A stretch of 7,512 nucleotides of DNA from a bacterium UBA1790. GTDB taxonomy: Bacteria > Bacteroidota > Bacteroidia > Bacteroidales > Muribaculaceae. This document shows positions 5,806 to 7,512 of this stretch, piece after piece. The stretch lies in assembly GCA_002314465.1 (NCBI GenBank), contig DCGA01000030.1:14743-22254 (forward strand), given 5' to 3'. Both the position numbers and the translations under genes were made by a program. Numbering within the stretch: the first letter of the stretch is position 1; each line of letters opens with the position of its first letter. The notes beneath the pieces are model-generated. The model had not been told where the DNA came from, did no database searches, and was given only the letters and a program-made list of their open reading frames with translations.

Positions 5806-6252
5806 TTAATGGTTAAGATTGGGTGTGACGTGCCTGATGTGGTGGTAGGCATACCGGGGTGTGATGAAGAATCGCGATGCACGGCAGTTTTCGAGCACAA
5901 ACTCGGTGGCACGTGCTATTGATACTTGTTTGCTGTCGCACAGTTGCTTCACTTTGTCGGCAATCTCTTGCCACATCATGGCTTGCAGTGACGGCTTTAC
6001 CGGATTACCGCTGCCGTTGAGTATGTTGCTTACCACGATGTAGGCTCGGTCGTAGCTCACGTGATAGCGTGGCTGGGTGTTGAGTACGGTGAAGTCGATT
6101 GCCGCTCGGCGTGCATCGGGCACTCCTTGATCGAGCATCAGGTCAAGGACACGCCGGTAGGCTTTGATAAACTCGGTGTCGCGCTCCATGCGACTGCGGT
6201 GCTTGCCGCTGATGCCGGTGTCGCCGGCATAGTTGTAGTGTGTGTTTTTCAT
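5806..6252 (-). CDS. Hypothetical protein with an internal duplicated module
   Basis: No family is recognised with confidence in this 148-aa, charged, soluble protein without signal peptide. After a polar N-terminus it reads as two similar modules. The first has a helix (about 24-42), AIDF at 51-54 and QPRYHVSYDRAY at 60-71. The second has a helix (about 92-105), ATEF at 115-118 and ASRFFITPRYAY at 125-136. The shared pattern is A-[IT]-[DE]-F, about eight residues, then R-[YF]-x-[VI]-[ST]-x3-A-Y. Aromatic and arginine residues recur at matching places, which could suit nucleic-acid or protein binding, but no function is claimed. It is the first gene after a very good promoter (6297-6328), and the 132-aa gene follows after 21 bases. 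The ATG at 6252 gives the full module 1; Met22 is an alternative start. Confidence 0.8.
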   Translation of the reverse strand: MKNTHYNYAGDTGISGKHRSRMERDTEFIKAYRRVLDLMLDQGVPDARRAAIDFTVLNTQPRYHVSYDRAYIVVSNILNGSGNPVKPSLQAMMWQEIADKVKQLCDSKQVSIARATEFVLENCRASRFFITPRYAYHHIRHVTPNLNH

Positions 6253-6296
6253 AAATAGTTTAGATGTTTATTTATTTTGCTTGTTGATTAACACTG

Positions 6297-6328
6297 CAAA
6301 GTTAATACTTTAAATGGTAAAATGCAAA
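6297..6328 (-). promoter_or_regulatory. Promoter of the two-gene orphan unit
   Basis: On the minus strand a perfect -7 box TAACTTTG (6304-6297) and a TTTG -33 box (6328-6325) are 20 bases apart. This is one of the closest matches in the window to the Bacteroidota consensus. The leader to the ATG at 6252 would be about 40 bases, AT-rich, with no obvious structure. Confidence 0.72.
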
Positions 6329-6422
6329 TAAAATAAGGTAAAAATACAATCAGTGCGTGTGTTTTTATTTTCACCTTTGAGAAAAACTGGGGCTAAATCC
6401 TTCATTGTATTGAAATTATTAC

Positions 6423-6430
6423 TATCTTTA
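6423..6430 (+). promoter_or_regulatory. Possible -7 box of the M24 peptidase gene
   Basis: TATCTTTA is one base from the TAnnTTTG consensus and lies about 42 bases before the ATG, a normal distance. A TTG at 6405-6407 is only 15 bases upstream, short for a -33 box. A second candidate, CACCTTTG at 6372-6379, also lacks a good partner. The intergenic region is AT-rich and holds the divergent promoter of the orphan unit. Confidence 0.35.
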
Positions 6431-6471
6431 CATCTTGAAAGAATTATCAACTTAAAACCACATATAGAATT

Positions 6472-7512
6472 ATGTTCAGCAAAGAAACCTACGTTAACCG
6501 TCGTGCCGAGCTCAAGAAGCTTGTGAAGAGCGGTCTGATATTATTCTTTGGCAACAACGAGTCGCCGTGTAACTATCCCAAAAACGCGTTTTATCCATTC
6601 CGTCAGGACTCTTCGTTCCTCTACTACTTCGGTCAGAACCGTGATGGTCTGGTGGGTGTTATCGACATTGATAACGACAAGGAAATCCTCATAGGCGATG
6701 ACATCGACATCGAGGATATCGTGTGGTATGGCTCGGTTGACAGCATGGCCGACATGGCTGCCCAGGTGGGCGTTGCCAACAGTGCTCCCATGAGCGCACT
6801 CAAGCAGTTGTGTGATGAGGCTCGTGCCAAGGGCCGCACTATCCACTTCCTGCCGCCTTACCGCCACGACAACATGATTCAGATAATGGACCTGCTGGGT
6901 ATCCATCCCTCGCAGCAGCGCAAGGCTGTTTCGCAAGAACTGCGCATGGCAGTCATCAAGATGCGCAGCGCCAAGAGTGCACTCGAGATTGAAGAACTGG
7001 AGCGCGCCAGCGTTATCGGCTACAACATGCACACCACTGCAATGAAGCTTGTGAAACCCGGTTTGAGCGAGAAGTATATCGCAGGCCAGATTGATGGTAT
7101 CGCACTCTCTTATGGTGCCAAGACAAGTTTTGCAACCATCTTCTCACAGCATGGCGAAATCATGCACGGCAACCCCTCGGAGGCTTTGCTCGAGGACGGT
7201 CGCCTCGTGCTGTGTGACTGCGGTGCCGAGACCGTGAACAACTATTGCAGCGACCACACCCGCACAATGCCCGTCAACGGCAAGTTCACTCAGCGCCAAC
7301 TCGATATTTACAGCATCGTTGAGGAATGCCACGATCTGGCTCTCAAGGTAGCTGCTCCCGGTGTGAAATACATGGATGTTCACTTCGCTGTGTGCCGTCT
7401 CATGACCGAGCGCCTCAAGGAACTTGGCCTGATGAAGGGCGACGTGGACGAGGCTGTTGCTGCCGGTGCTCATGCCATGTTCATGCCCCACGGATTGGGT
7501 CACATGATGGGT
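6472..7512 (+). CDS. Xaa-Pro aminopeptidase (peptidase M24), 3' end outside window
   Basis: The enzyme removes an N-terminal residue from peptides whose second residue is proline, using two metal ions in a pita-bread fold. The frame stays open for 347 codons to the window end; relatives are usually about 450 residues. Residues 1 to about 130 form the AMP_N domain, with YPFRQDSSFLYYFG-like residues around 41-54. The M24 domain begins near 175. CDCGAE (Asp249) and SDHTRT (Asp261) give the first two metal ligands, and MPHGLGHMMG carries His340 and the ligand His344. The last two glutamate ligands should lie just beyond the window. TSFATIFSQHGEIMHGNPS is the usual substrate-side segment before the ligands. 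The start ATG precedes the family-typical MFSKETY-type N-terminus and has no strong Shine-Dalgarno sequence. It is divergent from the orphan unit. Confidence 0.95.
   Translation, partial: MFSKETYVNRRAELKKLVKSGLILFFGNNESPCNYPKNAFYPFRQDSSFLYYFGQNRDGLVGVIDIDNDKEILIGDDIDIEDIVWYGSVDSMADMAAQVGVANSAPMSALKQLCDEARAKGRTIHFLPPYRHDNMIQIMDLLGIHPSQQRKAVSQELRMAVIKMRSAKSALEIEELERASVIGYNMHTTAMKLVKPGLSEKYIAGQIDGIALSYGAKTSFATIFSQHGEIMHGNPSEALLEDGRLVLCDCGAETVNNYCSDHTRTMPVNGKFTQRQLDIYSIVEECHDLALKVAAPGVKYMDVHFAVCRLMTERLKELGLMKGDVDEAVAAGAHAMFMPHGLGHMMG

Noticed and set aside
6541..7503. Two minus-strand frames opposite the M24 peptidase
   Set aside because: The plus strand encodes a continuous M24 protein with metal ligands; the antisense frames have no supporting features.

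Overview
The window looks like a chromosomal segment of a Bacteroidales bacterium (Bacteroidota). The clearest sign is a recurring promoter form, a TTTG-like -33 box and a TAnnTTTG -7 box about 19-22 bases apart. It occurs before a tRNA, aroQ, rbfA (weaker), an alcohol dehydrogenase and a two-gene orphan unit. Start codons lack strong Shine-Dalgarno sequences, which is usual in this phylum. The family (for example Muribaculaceae or Prevotellaceae) cannot be fixed from this sequence alone.

Left part (1-2922): the left edge holds the first 20 bases of a tRNA gene on the minus strand with its own promoter. Divergent from it runs a plus-strand housekeeping cluster: aroQ (type II 3-dehydroquinate dehydratase), a class-I-like SAM O-methyltransferase overlapping the aroQ stop, rbfA (ribosome maturation, TTG start), and a LolC/LolE-type FtsX permease. 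A strong hairpin at 2944-2981 closes the cluster and also serves the convergent gene.

Middle part (3004-5258), minus strand: an iron-dependent alcohol dehydrogenase with its own promoter and a palindrome in its leader, then a hairpin, then an AraC-family regulator. The regulator is a plausible local controller of the dehydrogenase, but that is inference from adjacency.

Right part (5328-6328), minus strand: a compact self-contained unit with a very good promoter, two small unrecognised genes (148 and 132 codons) and a 15-bp terminator hairpin. The 148-aa protein appears to contain two copies of a short module. This unit is the least ordinary part of the window and may be a phage-derived or accessory remnant, though nothing in it proves mobility.

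Right edge (6472-7512), plus strand: an M24-family Xaa-Pro aminopeptidase, cut by the window end before its last metal ligands.

I saw no CRISPR array, insertion sequence, transposase, integrase or attachment site. Apart from the two-gene unit, the gene content is ordinary core metabolism.
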